The position numbers and the translations under genes were made by a program. Of a stretch of DNA of 64,000 nt, positions 1-8,262 are shown in pieces. Numbering within the stretch: the first letter of the stretch is position 1; every line of letters begins with the position of its first letter. Source of the DNA: an uncultured Prevotella sp. (GTDB lineage: Bacteria > Bacteroidota > Bacteroidia > Bacteroidales > Bacteroidaceae); NCBI GenBank assembly GCA_946405145.1, contig CAMJGE010000002.1, forward strand, positions 124,001-188,000, in the 5' to 3' direction. Under the pieces are notes generated by a model. That model had not been told where the DNA came from. It searched no databases and saw only the letters and a list, made by a program, of their open reading frames with translations.

Positions 1-723
1 AGATTGGGGTATGGATATTCTGCATTGTCTGAATCTACCAAAGATGTTGCATTACCTGACACAACTTGTATCTGGAAGATGGATATTGAATCGGGCGAGG
101 TAAAGGAATTGTTTAAATATACGGACTTCGCCAGATTCCAGCCAAGGCCAGAGATGCAAGTTGTAGGAAGCGTACATAAGGTAAATCATATAATGTTGTC
201 ACCAAATGGAAAGCGTTTTATGGTGCTCTACCGCTGGTTCGTTGGTAGCAGAAAATATACTCGCCTTATCACTTGTAATGTAGATGGAACAGACATGTAT
301 GTGTTAAACGATGATGATATGACCAGTCACTGCTATTGGAAAGATGATGAACATATCATTGCCTTTGAAAACAAGAAGGATGGAGGGGCTGGCTATTATT
401 TGATGAAGGACAAGACGCAGGTGTATCAACACTTGTGGCCGCAGTTGAGCAATGACGGGCATCCTAGTTATTGCCCTACAAACAACAATATGGTGGTAAC
501 CGACTCTTATCCAAACAGGGCGAGAGTAGCTGATGTGAAGTTGCTCAAAGATACTGATCCAGAGGGGAAGGAGATGAAGGTTATAGCAAAGGTGTTTGCA
601 CCTTTCAAATATGACAATGACACCCGTTGCGATTTGCATCCACGTTGGAAAAGAGATGGTTCTGCCGTATGTTTTGATAGCGTGTTTGAAGGTCATCGTG
701 GACTATATATTGTAAATCTTTGA
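1..723 (+). CDS. TolB/WD40-like beta-propeller protein, 5' end outside the window
   Basis: The frame is open from the first base to the TGA at 721-723, so the N-terminus lies upstream. The visible 240 residues alternate short beta-strand stretches with turns such as SPNGKRFMVLYRW and HPRWKRDGSAVCFDS, the pattern of TolB-like or oligogalacturonate-lyase-like propeller blades. No catalytic motif can be assigned, so the role is open: a surface or periplasmic carbohydrate-related protein is a guess from context. The next gene starts 3 bases downstream, so the two are probably co-transcribed. An internal TTG at position 4 should not be taken as the start. Confidence 0.6.
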   Translation, partial: RLGYGYSALSESTKDVALPDTTCIWKMDIESGEVKELFKYTDFARFQPRPEMQVVGSVHKVNHIMLSPNGKRFMVLYRWFVGSRKYTRLITCNVDGTDMYVLNDDDMTSHCYWKDDEHIIAFENKKDGGAGYYLMKDKTQVYQHLWPQLSNDGHPSYCPTNNNMVVTDSYPNRARVADVKLLKDTDPEGKEMKVIAKVFAPFKYDNDTRCDLHPRWKRDGSAVCFDSVFEGHRGLYIVNL

Positions 724-726
724 AAA

Positions 727-1716
727 ATGTATAATAAGGAAAAACTACCTTTCGTTTCTGCTCTATTGGTGACAAGAAATGAAAAGGATTATATCAGGAT
801 GTCATTGATGTCTTTAATAGACCAGACCTATCCAAAAGAGAAGTATGAGATAGTTATTATTGATGGTGGATCAACAGACGGAACTCTTGATATCATACAA
901 GAATTACAAGACAATTACAACTCGGAGAGTTTTAGTATCAGAGTAGTTCCAAACCCGAAGAAAATACTGGCTACAGGATGGAACATCGGTATTCTGTCTG
1001 CTAAGGGGGAATATGTAGTGCGCATTGATGCACATGCGACGGCAGATAAGGACTTTATTGAGAAAAGTGTAGAAACCATGCAGCGTGTGGATGCTGTTTG
1101 CGTGGGTGGTAAGCTTACATCAAAATCATTGAATGGTGAGGATAATGTCATTTCATACGTTCTTTCATCACCTTTTGGTGTGGGCAATTCTTCATTTAGG
1201 GTATCAGAGGACGAAGGGTATGCTGATACGGCTGTGTATGGTTTGTACAAGAAGGCTATTTTTGAGAAAGCAGGGTATTTTGATGAGAAGATGGTGAGAA
1301 ACCAAGACATCGAAATGCATAGCCGTATCAAGAAAGGTGGAGGAAAATTTTATTTTAATCCAGCAATCAAGAGTACCTATTACACCAGGAACACAGTAAA
1401 GAAGATGCTGAAACAGGCATACGGTAATGGACAGTGGAACATGGTGCTCCTGAAGGGCAGAAGTGGAGCATTGTCAATTCGGCATTTGGTGCCATTTGCT
1501 TTTGTGATTTCTATTTTTGGAGCCGCATTTCTTGGTTTCTTATACCCTGCTTTCTGGTTTCTGGGTATAGCAGTAATACTTTTGCATTTGGGATTGGGCG
1601 TTTATTTTGCTACCAAGAAAACGAAAAAAAGTAATCAGATATTGGCAATGCCATTATTATTTTTCTCGCTCCATATAGCATACGGATTGGGATATATAAG
1701 AGGAATATTTAGTTAA
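727..1716 (+). CDS. Glycosyltransferase family 2 with C-terminal membrane segments
   Basis: The 329-residue protein opens with a GT-A fold. SALLVTRNEKDYIRMSL is followed by the nucleotide-binding IIDGGSTDGT near residue 46 and a DxD-like VRIDAHAT near residue 98. About residues 250-325 form two or three hydrophobic helices that would anchor it in the inner membrane. This layout resembles ExoA-type GT2 enzymes that add sugars to lipid-linked repeat units. It lies between the propeller gene (3-bp gap) and the UDP-sugar dehydrogenase (12-bp gap) in one operon. Donor and acceptor cannot be told from sequence. Confidence 0.85.
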   Translation: MYNKEKLPFVSALLVTRNEKDYIRMSLMSLIDQTYPKEKYEIVIIDGGSTDGTLDIIQELQDNYNSESFSIRVVPNPKKILATGWNIGILSAKGEYVVRIDAHATADKDFIEKSVETMQRVDAVCVGGKLTSKSLNGEDNVISYVLSSPFGVGNSSFRVSEDEGYADTAVYGLYKKAIFEKAGYFDEKMVRNQDIEMHSRIKKGGGKFYFNPAIKSTYYTRNTVKKMLKQAYGNGQWNMVLLKGRSGALSIRHLVPFAFVISIFGAAFLGFLYPAFWFLGIAVILLHLGLGVYFATKKTKKSNQILAMPLLFFSLHIAYGLGYIRGIFS

Positions 1717-1728
1717 TTCAATATTACA

Positions 1729-2997
1729 ATGAAGGAAACAAAAATTTGTGTAATCGGATTAGGTTACGTAGGACTGCCTTTGGCACGTCTGTTTTCGACC
1801 AAGTACCCCACAGTGGGATTTGACATGAACCAGAAGCGTTGCGATGCCCTGATGGCAGGTCACGATGCAACTCTGGAAGTGGCTGATGACATTCTTCAGG
1901 ATGCCATTAATAACCATGGATTCATTTGCACCAGCGACATTGAAAAAATTAAGGACTGCAATTTCTATATTGTTGCCGTTCCAACTCCTGTTGATGCAGA
2001 CAACAATCCTGACCTGACTCCCCTGGTTGGTGCTTCTAACACCGTTGGTAAGGTTATCAACAAGGGTGATGTTGTTGTTTATGAATCCACAGTTTACCCA
2101 GGTGTAACGGAAGACGAGTGTATTCCTGTTGTTGAGAAAGTCAGTGGTTTTAAGATGAACGTTGATTTCTACGGTGGTTATTCTCCTGAGCGTATCAACC
2201 CGGGGGACAAGCAGCACACCGTTGAGCACATTAAGAAAGTCACCTCTGGTTCAACTCCAGAAATTGGTAGGTACATCAATGAAGTGTATTCTTCAGTGAT
2301 TACCGCAGGAACGCACCTTGCTCCTACCATCAAGGTTGCTGAGGCTGCAAAGGTGATTGAGAACAGTCAGCGTGACATTAACATTGCTTTTGTGAATGAA
2401 CTTTCCAAGATCTTCAATAAGATGGGTATTGATACCCTTGACGTTCTTGAAGCAGCTGGAACAAAATGGAACTTCCTTCCATTCCGTCCAGGCCTGGTCG
2501 GTGGTCACTGCATTGGTGTTGATCCGTACTATCTGGCTCAGTGCGCACAGCGTCACGGTTACAATCCCGAGATTATTCTTGCTGGCCGTCGTATGAATGA
2601 TGGCATGGGTGAGTATGTGGCTACTGAGACTATCAAGTTGATGTTAAAGAAAGGTATTCAAGTACTGAACTCTAACATTATCATCCTTGGTTTCACTTTC
2701 AAGGAGAACTGCCCGGATGTGCGCAATACTAAGGTTATTGACATCTATAAGGCCCTGAAGGAGTACAACCTGAATATCACTGTTTATGATCCTTGGGCTA
2801 ATCCAGCCATTGTGGAGCATGAGTATGGTATTAAGGTGGTGAACGAACTTCCTACCGAGAAGTTTGACGCAGCCATTGCGGCTGTTGCTCACAAGAAGTT
2901 TGATGGATTGGATGTTCCTTCATTGTTAAAGGATAAACATGTTATATTTGACGTGAAGTGTACTTTGGAGAGAAGTATTGTTGACGGAAGATTATAA
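1729..2997 (+). CDS. UDP-N-acetylhexosamine 6-dehydrogenase, TviB/WbpO type
   Basis: This 422-residue NAD-dependent dehydrogenase oxidises C6 of a UDP-HexNAc to the uronate. The Rossmann motif CVIGLGYVGLPLARLF is at residues 7-22, the central helix carries conserved sites including KVAEAAKVIENSQRDINI, and the catalytic cysteine sits in GGHCIGVDPYYLAQ near residue 255. The C-terminal UDP-binding domain (from GFTFKENCPDVRNTKV) is complete. It most resembles Vi-antigen TviB and Pseudomonas WbpO, and it is followed directly by a TviC/WbpP-like epimerase, as in those pathways. The product would be UDP-GalNAcA or UDP-GlcNAcA. Exact substrate is inference. Confidence 0.85.
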   Translation: MKETKICVIGLGYVGLPLARLFSTKYPTVGFDMNQKRCDALMAGHDATLEVADDILQDAINNHGFICTSDIEKIKDCNFYIVAVPTPVDADNNPDLTPLVGASNTVGKVINKGDVVVYESTVYPGVTEDECIPVVEKVSGFKMNVDFYGGYSPERINPGDKQHTVEHIKKVTSGSTPEIGRYINEVYSSVITAGTHLAPTIKVAEAAKVIENSQRDINIAFVNELSKIFNKMGIDTLDVLEAAGTKWNFLPFRPGLVGGHCIGVDPYYLAQCAQRHGYNPEIILAGRRMNDGMGEYVATETIKLMLKKGIQVLNSNIIILGFTFKENCPDVRNTKVIDIYKALKEYNLNITVYDPWANPAIVEHEYGIKVVNELPTEKFDAAIAAVAHKKFDGLDVPSLLKDKHVIFDVKCTLERSIVDGRL

Positions 2998-3001
2998 AGT
3001 T

Positions 3002-3976
3002 ATGTTGTACAAAGATTTAAAGTTTCCTGAAAATACATTATTCCTCGTGACAGGCGGAGCCGGATTCATTGGCTCCAACTTGTGCGAGGCAATATTGCAA
3101 ATGGGTTATCGTGTGCGTTGCCTCGATGATCTAAGTACTGGTAAACAAGTCAATGTGGATTTGTTCAAAAACAATCCTAACTATGAGTTTATCAAGGGTG
3201 ATATCAAAGACCTTGATACTTGTATGAAGGCTTGTGAAGGTGTTGACTACGTGATGAACGAAGCCGCATGGGGTAGTGTTCCCCGTAGTATTGAAATGCC
3301 TTTGTTCTATTGCGCCAACAACATCCAAGGCACACTGAACATGATGGAGGCAGCGCGTCAGAAGGGTGTAAAAACCTTTGTGTATGCTTCAAGTTCTTCT
3401 GTTTACGGTGATGAAGCGCATCTGCCCAAAAAGGAAGGCGTTGAGGGCAATCTGCTTTCGCCATACGCATTGACTAAGCGTTGTGATGAGGAGTGGGCAA
3501 AACAATACACTAAGCATTATGGTTTGAAGACAATTGGTCTCCGCTACTTCAATGTTTTTGGACGACGACAGGATCCTCATGGGGCTTACGCTGCTGTGAT
3601 TCCTAAGTTTATCAAACAACTATTGGATGATGAACGTCCTACCATTAACGGAGACGGTAAACAAAGTCGCGACTTCACATACATTGAGAATGTGATAGAG
3701 GCCAATTTGAAGGCTTGTTTGGCACCAGATGAGGCGAGTGGTGAGGCTTTCAATGTCGCATACGGAGGGCGAGAGTATCTAATTGATATTTATTATGATT
3801 TAACCAAAGCTCTCGACAAAGACATTGAGCCTATCTTTGGCTCAGCCCGAAAAGGCGATATTAAGCATAGTAATGCAGACATTAGTAAAGCCCGTAAAAT
3901 GCTTGGGTATGATCCTCAGTATGACTTTGTCCGTGGCTTGACTGAGGCTATTGAGTGGTATAAGGCAAATTTATGA
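3002..3976 (+). CDS. NAD-dependent UDP-HexNAc 4-epimerase, TviC/WbpP type
   Basis: An extended SDR of about 324 residues with the Rossmann loop VTGGAGFIGSNLCEA, the catalytic Ser region YASSSSVYG, and the YxxxK motif in SPYALTKRCDEEWA. LRYFNVFGRRQDP and the SRDFTYIENVIEAN segment are typical of UDP-GlcNAc/GlcNAcA C4 epimerases. The frame is open from 2978, overlapping the dehydrogenase stop. The ATG at 3002 (MLYKDLKFPENT) is preferred because it lies just past that stop, and family members start with a short lead before the fold. With the preceding dehydrogenase it forms a TviB-TviC-like pair. Confidence 0.85.
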   Translation: MLYKDLKFPENTLFLVTGGAGFIGSNLCEAILQMGYRVRCLDDLSTGKQVNVDLFKNNPNYEFIKGDIKDLDTCMKACEGVDYVMNEAAWGSVPRSIEMPLFYCANNIQGTLNMMEAARQKGVKTFVYASSSSVYGDEAHLPKKEGVEGNLLSPYALTKRCDEEWAKQYTKHYGLKTIGLRYFNVFGRRQDPHGAYAAVIPKFIKQLLDDERPTINGDGKQSRDFTYIENVIEANLKACLAPDEASGEAFNVAYGGREYLIDIYYDLTKALDKDIEPIFGSARKGDIKHSNADISKARKMLGYDPQYDFVRGLTEAIEWYKANL

Positions 3977-4004
3977 GGATATACTTATACATTATTTTTC
4001 ATAG

Positions 4005-4658
4005 ATGGTAATAAAATTTTTGTTTGATAGATTTTTATCCCTTTTTGGATTGTTGATCTTTTGGCCAATTCTGCTAATCGTAGCTATTTTGGTGAAGATA
4101 AAGATGCCAGGAGGCTCAGTTTTATTTGTTCAGAAGAGGGTTGGTAAGGATGGCAGATTGTTTGATTGCCACAAATTCCGTACAATGACGATAAAGCATA
4201 ATGGTAGTACGGTAAGTGTGGCAGGGGATAGTAGGATAACACCTTTGGGGGCAAAGTTGCGCCATTATAAACTTGATGAGCTCCCCGGTCTATGGGATGT
4301 GCTAATAGGTAATATGAGTTTTGTTGGCCCAAGGCCTGATGTGCCGGGGTATGCTGATATGTTGGAGGGAAATGACAGGGATGTATTAAAACTGAGGCCT
4401 GGTATTACTGGCCCTGCTACATTAAAGTATCGATTGGAAGACGAGATGATTGCCGAATATGTTGCTCAAAAACAAAAAGAAGGTGATAACAGAAAATCTC
4501 AAGATATCGCTGTAGATTATAATGATAATGTAATTTATCCAGACAAAGTGAAGCTAAATTATTATTATTATCACCATTATTCGTTTACCAAGGATATACA
4601 AATGATTTTGTGTACTATTTTGGGAAGGAAAATGGAGTATGCAGGAGAGGTGATTTAA
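4005..4658 (+). CDS. Initiating sugar-1-phosphate transferase (polyprenyl-phosphate)
   Basis: A 217-residue short-form bacterial sugar transferase (PF02397, PglC-like). An N-terminal hydrophobic re-entrant helix (LIFWPILLIVAILVKIK) precedes the conserved VLFVQKRVGKDGRLFDCHKFRTM. These are followed by the DE catalytic pair context in KLDELPGLWDVLIGNMSFVG and PRPDVPG, then LRPGITGPA. It would start repeat-unit assembly by moving a phosphosugar onto undecaprenyl phosphate at the inner membrane. A second, different enzyme of the same family lies at 29375-29968, which suggests two separate polysaccharides. Acetyltransferase gene follows after 15 bp. Confidence 0.88.
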   Translation: MVIKFLFDRFLSLFGLLIFWPILLIVAILVKIKMPGGSVLFVQKRVGKDGRLFDCHKFRTMTIKHNGSTVSVAGDSRITPLGAKLRHYKLDELPGLWDVLIGNMSFVGPRPDVPGYADMLEGNDRDVLKLRPGITGPATLKYRLEDEMIAEYVAQKQKEGDNRKSQDIAVDYNDNVIYPDKVKLNYYYYHHYSFTKDIQMILCTILGRKMEYAGEVI

Positions 4659-4673
4659 TAAGTAGGATGAAAA

Positions 4674-5330
4674 ATGATCTCAAACTTTAAAGAATTAGAT
4701 TTTTACATGAAGGCTGATATGATGATGAATAGAGGTTATTTCAAAAAGTCATTTATTCGTCGTATATATGAGCTTTGGGTTCCAGATGAATTAATCCGTT
4801 ACTTACGGGCGATGCGTAAATATTCATATTACTCAAACAAAACTGCCTCTCTCGACCATAGTCATATTAATTTTTTGTTTATTCCTTTTCTATTATATTA
4901 TAAAAGAAAGTTCGTACGGTTAGGGTATAAATTAGGCTTTTCAATAGGTCCTAATAGTTTTGGATATGGATTAGTTATTCATCATCATGGTACAATTGTC
5001 TGTGGTCCTCACAATAAAATAGGGAATTATGCTTTAATTAACACATCGACTTGCATTGTTGATAGGGGATCCATAATAGGAGATGATTTATTTATGGGAA
5101 CAGGTGCAATAATTTCAAAAAAAATAGAATTAGGCAATAATATTATTATTGGTGCTAATTCTGTAGTAAACCGTTCTTTTATGGAAGAAGGTATTTTGAT
5201 AGCAGGTGCACCTGCAACAAAGGTTAAAGAAATTGATGGATCATGGTATGAAACATTATATGGAAATAAGTGGATATTTCGACATGAAGAGGTTGAAAAA
5301 CTAAAAGAGAAGATGAATTTATCATTCTAA
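4674..5330 (+). CDS. Left-handed beta-helix (hexapeptide) acyltransferase, CysE-like
   Basis: The 218-residue protein has an N-terminal basic/aromatic part and, from about residue 90, hexapeptide-repeat rungs: IGPNSFGYGLVIHHHGT, VCGPHNKIGNYALIN, IIGDDLFMGTGAI, IELGNNIIIGANSVVN. The HHHGT stretch resembles the catalytic His region of serine O-acetyltransferases. In this position between an initiating transferase and an aminotransferase, O- or N-acetylation of a sugar residue is more likely than cysteine synthesis. Base composition is clearly more AT-rich than the dehydrogenase and epimerase genes upstream, consistent with separate acquisition. Confidence 0.75.
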   Translation: MISNFKELDFYMKADMMMNRGYFKKSFIRRIYELWVPDELIRYLRAMRKYSYYSNKTASLDHSHINFLFIPFLLYYKRKFVRLGYKLGFSIGPNSFGYGLVIHHHGTIVCGPHNKIGNYALINTSTCIVDRGSIIGDDLFMGTGAIISKKIELGNNIIIGANSVVNRSFMEEGILIAGAPATKVKEIDGSWYETLYGNKWIFRHEEVEKLKEKMNLSF

Positions 5331-5534
5331 TCCGTTATTATACAGATCAACAATCAGGATCCCTACGTGGATGAAGTCGGTAAGCGTCCAAAAATGACGT
5401 ATTGCGGCGATTAAGTTAAAAATTTACCTTTCTTGGACAAGCCAAGCGACAAAGTCGAGCGGCACTGAATTTTTAATTTTTCGATTAGTAACCCACCATA
5501 AGAACGTAAGGTGATATCAATATAAAGAGGTACC

Positions 5535-5579
5535 TTTCTTGCGTCCTTTCAGTAGCAAGCCAGCAGAGCTGGAGCGTCC
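5535..5579 (+). repeat. Dispersed repeat copy 1 (partner at 8881-8925)
   Basis: TTTCTTGCGTCC, then GTAGCAAGC and a GAGC-rich imperfect palindrome, recurs with a few changes at 8881-8925. It sits upstream of the IS66 tnpA-like gene. The interval 5331-5600 otherwise holds only the IS left end and a second stretch of similar composition (5447-5465); no gene was seen. Confidence 0.5.
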
Positions 5580-5600
5580 TCCGTTTAAACTATTACAGTA

Positions 5601-5927
5601 ATGGAGACAAAGGAATATTTCGAGAAAGTGATGCAGGATTTCAACCAGCATCGAAACGGGCGCAGCCTCCGCAAGTACTGCCAGGATGAAGGCATCGATT
5701 ACAAATGGCTGCAGGAATACAAGAGGACATATCCCAATGAGACAAAGCCAGTCCAGGAATCGAAACCAGAACCTCAGTCTTTCATCCCCCTGGTCATCGA
5801 AGAGGAGAAGACTCAACCCAAGCCCGTCTGGCAGGTATCTCACCTCCGGCTTGAGAGCTCAGACGGTGGTTTCATTGACTTCAACAGTAATAACCTGGCA
5901 GCTGTAACAAGCCCGCAGATGCCATAG
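5601..5927 (+). CDS. IS66 accessory protein, TnpA-like
   Basis: A 108-residue protein with the layout of Bacteroides IS66 first ORFs. An N-terminal helix-turn-helix-like region (RSLRKYCQDEGIDYKWLQEY) is followed by a proline/glutamate-rich linker and a C-terminal SHLRLESSDGGFIDF-type strand region, the place where relatives have the (V/L)xLxxGxxL pattern. It appears uninterrupted, but its partner genes are missing, so it is probably non-functional for transposition. Identity rests on pattern and on the IS left end 212 bp upstream. Confidence 0.65.
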   Translation: METKEYFEKVMQDFNQHRNGRSLRKYCQDEGIDYKWLQEYKRTYPNETKPVQESKPEPQSFIPLVIEEEKTQPKPVWQVSHLRLESSDGGFIDFNSNNLAAVTSPQMP

Positions 5928-5989
5928 GATAAGCCGTGAGCTTCTGATACTCCTTCTTTCGGCATCAGTCCAGACACGTATCACCATAA

Positions 5990-6382
5990 ATGACGAAAGT
6001 TTTTGTTAAGCCAAATGAGCAAAATAGAGCTTGCTTTAATTTTGCCATGGCGAGAAAACTAAGGATGAAATCCAAGATGAACAAGAAACGTGAGTACGCC
6101 CATGAGGACATGGAGGCACTTAGAAAGGAGATAGAAGTGCTGCGAATTCGTGCCCGCCAGGTAGATCAGGATATAAGAAACGGTGCTATCAGTCATGAGC
6201 AATGGGTGTCAGCAGCCCAAGAACTGATGGAACGTAAGAAAGAGATTATGGAGATCTTAGTCGACGTGGACCGGTATAAGCAGGATTTGCGTGCTGAGAT
6301 AAAAAAAGAAAAGAAATTGCGCGTGGCAGCAGAAGATAAAATAGCGATTCTCGAAGCAAAAATAAAGAACAACAAAAGTTAA
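5990..6382 (+). CDS. Coiled-coil ORF inside the IS66 remnant
   Basis: About 130 codons, charged and almost entirely helical from residue 30 on (heptad-like MEALRKEIEVLRIRARQ ... KKEKKLRVAAEDKIAILEAKI). The stop at 6380-6382 is followed in the same frame by HNSGSHDAAQ, which is IS66 transposase sequence. The ORF may therefore be an N-terminal TnpC zipper joined by deletion to the C-terminal end. The start is uncertain: ATGs at 5990, 6047, 6065 and 6077 are possible. I do not recognise a function, and it could be a passenger. Confidence 0.4.
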   Translation: MTKVFVKPNEQNRACFNFAMARKLRMKSKMNKKREYAHEDMEALRKEIEVLRIRARQVDQDIRNGAISHEQWVSAAQELMERKKEIMEILVDVDRYKQDLRAEIKKEKKLRVAAEDKIAILEAKIKNNKS

Positions 6383-6385
6383 CAT

Positions 6386-6584
6386 AACTCTGGAAGTCAT
6401 GATGCAGCACAGAAATATTGCTATCATGTACTCTCTGTATGAGAGCTGCAAGATGAACGATATTGATTTTGGTGAGTATGTTGAAGACATACTGACCCGT
6501 ATGATGAATGGCGATGATGACTACAGGTCAATGATCCCATGTTATTATACACCTGGCAAGAAGCAGGAAAAAAAGGTCGCTTGA
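6386..6584 (+). pseudogene. IS66 transposase TnpC, C-terminal fragment with a frameshift
   Basis: The IS66 C-terminal signature is split over two frames. SGSHDAAQ is read in the frame of the upstream coiled-coil ORF, and NIAIMYSLYESCKMNDIDF continues in the next frame from about 6414. Intact proteins read GSHxAAxRxAxxYSLxxxCKxNxIDPxxYL without interruption. The second frame alone gives a 61-residue ORF from 6399 ending in KKQEKKVA. The catalytic DDE core is absent. The fragment ends 83 bp before the proposed IS right end, a normal spacing for the family. Confidence 0.7.
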
Positions 6585-6667
6585 TACAATCAAGTGGCGC
6601 AAAGTACAATCAGATAATTTTTTTCAAAAAATCATGTTAGCGGTAATGCCCGTAAAATCGGGGTTAC

Positions 6668-6807
6668 GTTCATATGGTGGCTTACTCCTGATGAGAGGTT
6701 TCTCGGAAGTGGATGACGTGATGCATAATACGGTGGGGTGTTTGATTGGATTTGGATTTATTACGATTTTGAGATTAATATTTAAAATAAGATATAAAAA
6801 TGTCTGA
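6668..6807 (+). pseudogene. VanZ-like membrane protein, C-terminal fragment
   Basis: After the proposed IS right end the frame reads GGLLLMRGFSEVDDVMHN and then a hydrophobic helix TVGCLIGFGFITILRLIF ending KIRYKNV. The pattern RGFSExDDVxxNTxGxxIGF is the C-terminal core of VanZ-family proteins, which often sit in Bacteroidetes capsule loci. The upstream three to four helices are missing, so the gene appears truncated at the IS66. A short in-frame read-through from an ATG at 6634 is possible. Its stop overlaps the start of the aminotransferase (ATGTCTGA), a sign of former translational coupling. Confidence 0.6.
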
Positions 6808-8158
6808 AAGAAAGAGAATATATCTGTGTCTGGCTCATATGAGTGAGGACGGAATGGAACAGAAGTACGTTAAAGAAGCATTCGATACGAATTGGGTAGT
6901 GCCCCTTGGGCCAAACGTCAACGCTTTCGAGCAGGACCTCGAGCGCTTTGTCAATAACCAATATCCAATAACCAATAACCAAGTGTTATCGAAGCGTGTG
7001 GTGGCGTTGTCGAGTGGTACGGCTGCGGTGCACTTGGGACTGTTGAATTGTGGTGTGAAGCCAGGCGACGAGGTGATTGTGCAGAGCTTTACGTTCTGTG
7101 CTTCTACGCATCCTGTGACGTATCTGGGGGCTACGCCGGTGCTGGTGGATTCGGAGCCTGATACGTGGAATATCGATCCAGAGTTGTTGGAAAAAGCCAT
7201 CCTTGACCGCAAGGCTAAAACTGGTAAGTATCCAAAAGCTATCGTGCCTGTGGCGCTGTATGGTATGCCGTATAAGGCCGATCGTATCATGGAGATTGCG
7301 AATAAGTACGGCATCCCTGTGGTGGAGGATGCAGCTGAGGGCTTTGGTTCTCGCTACAAGGGGCAGATGCTGGGCACCTTCGGTAAGTATGGTGTGCTTT
7401 CGTTTAATGGTAATAAGATGATTACGACTTCTGGTGGTGGCGCGCTGATTACGGAGGATGAGGACCACTGGCGCGAGATTATGATGTACGCCACGCAGTA
7501 TCGTGAGAGTTATCCGTACTATCAGCATGAGAAAATAGGATATAACTATCGTATGTCGAATATCTGTGCAGGTATCGGTCGTGGTCAGATGACGGTGGTT
7601 GACCAGCACTTAGCACACCATAAGCACGTGCAAGCCCTCTATGAGGAGCTGTTGGCTGATGTGCCAGGAGTACATGTGCACTCGCAGCCTGAAGGCCCTG
7701 ACTACGACAGTAACTACTGGCTATGCACGATTACCTTGGATCCGGATTTGAAGATCAAGGGGCAGGAGAATGCTTACAAGACCATTGTGCAGGGGGCTGT
7801 TGGAGGAGCTGCTGGTGTGATTCATGTGGCAGATAGTGCGACAACGGATTGCCAGCCCAATGATAATGTGGAGGCGTTGCGTGTGGCCCTCGACAAAGCG
7901 CAGATTGAGGCTCGTCCTGTTTGGAAACCGATGCACAAGCAGCCAGTGTACTGTCGTACAAGTGAAAAGAGAAAAGTGAATAGTGAAAAATTGCCTTCCG
8001 GTGCAGAGTGCTTAACTTACGACAATTCCGTTGCTTATGTTAATGGTGTATCTGAAGCCATCTTCAAAGTGGGTATGTGTCTGCCTGCAGGACCGTATGT
8101 CAGTGATGATGATGTAAGGTATATCGTTGAGACAATTCAGAATGCGATCATATCTTAG
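6800..8158 (+). CDS. DegT/DnrJ/EryC1/StrS-family sugar aminotransferase
   Basis: A PLP-dependent nucleotide-sugar aminotransferase, 452 residues against a family norm of about 370-400. Landmarks are VVALSSGTAAVHLGLL, GDEVIVQSFTFCAST, VPVALYGMPYKAD, VVEDAAEGFGSRYKG and the Schiff-base lysine in SFNGNKMITTSGGG near residue 208. It resembles PglE-like enzymes that aminate 4-keto-6-deoxy UDP-sugars. Much of the extra length is in two low-complexity insertions, one at residues 51-63 encoded by repeated AATAACCAATA units and one near residue 390 encoded by repeated AGTGAAAA units. Both keep the frame. It follows the VanZ fragment with a 4-base overlap. Confidence 0.82.
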   Translation: MSERKRIYLCLAHMSEDGMEQKYVKEAFDTNWVVPLGPNVNAFEQDLERFVNNQYPITNNQVLSKRVVALSSGTAAVHLGLLNCGVKPGDEVIVQSFTFCASTHPVTYLGATPVLVDSEPDTWNIDPELLEKAILDRKAKTGKYPKAIVPVALYGMPYKADRIMEIANKYGIPVVEDAAEGFGSRYKGQMLGTFGKYGVLSFNGNKMITTSGGGALITEDEDHWREIMMYATQYRESYPYYQHEKIGYNYRMSNICAGIGRGQMTVVDQHLAHHKHVQALYEELLADVPGVHVHSQPEGPDYDSNYWLCTITLDPDLKIKGQENAYKTIVQGAVGGAAGVIHVADSATTDCQPNDNVEALRVALDKAQIEARPVWKPMHKQPVYCRTSEKRKVNSEKLPSGAECLTYDNSVAYVNGVSEAIFKVGMCLPAGPYVSDDDVRYIVETIQNAIIS

Positions 8159-8231
8159 CGCCCTATGGCAATTCTTCAGTTACCTCTTCTGGCCTCAATG
8201 GGGGAAGAAGAGATAAGCATATATTAATAGC

Positions 8232-8261
8232 AAAAGGAGCAGAAATTATTCTGCTCCTTTT
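8232..8261. terminator. Bidirectional hairpin terminator between convergent genes
   Basis: A perfect 13-bp inverted repeat (AAAAGGAGCAGAA / TTCTGCTCCTTTT) with a 4-base loop lies between the aminotransferase and the convergent cupin gene. The A- and T-rich flanks would make it work in both directions. Confidence 0.85.
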
Positions 8262-8262
8262 G

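Larger units (their letters stand above)
5380..6667 (+). mobile_element. IS66-family element, internally deleted remnant
   Basis: The left terminus GTAAGCGTCC at 5380-5389 is the same ten bases that end the second IS66 remnant at 19030-19039 (reverse strand). Inside are a TnpA-like accessory gene, a coiled-coil ORF and the C-terminal end of the TnpC transposase. TnpB and the catalytic core of TnpC are absent, so the element is about half the usual 2.5 kb and cannot move itself. The right end is set tentatively at 6667, where reverse-strand GTAACCCCGATTTTACGG weakly resembles the left end. The 8 bases flanking the two ends differ, so no target duplication supports this boundary. Confidence 0.65.

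Noticed and set aside
6002-6044. Promoter TTTG ... TAATTTTG before the coiled-coil ORF
   Set aside because: Spacing is 31 bp, too long for the Bacteroidetes consensus.
5372-6675. Target-site duplication for the first IS66
   Set aside because: The 8 bases before 5380 and after 6667 are different, and the right end is uncertain.
6950-6990. CRISPR-like direct repeats
   Set aside because: The short AATAACCAATA units are contiguous simple repeats inside a gene. No spaced repeat array or cas gene exists in the window.
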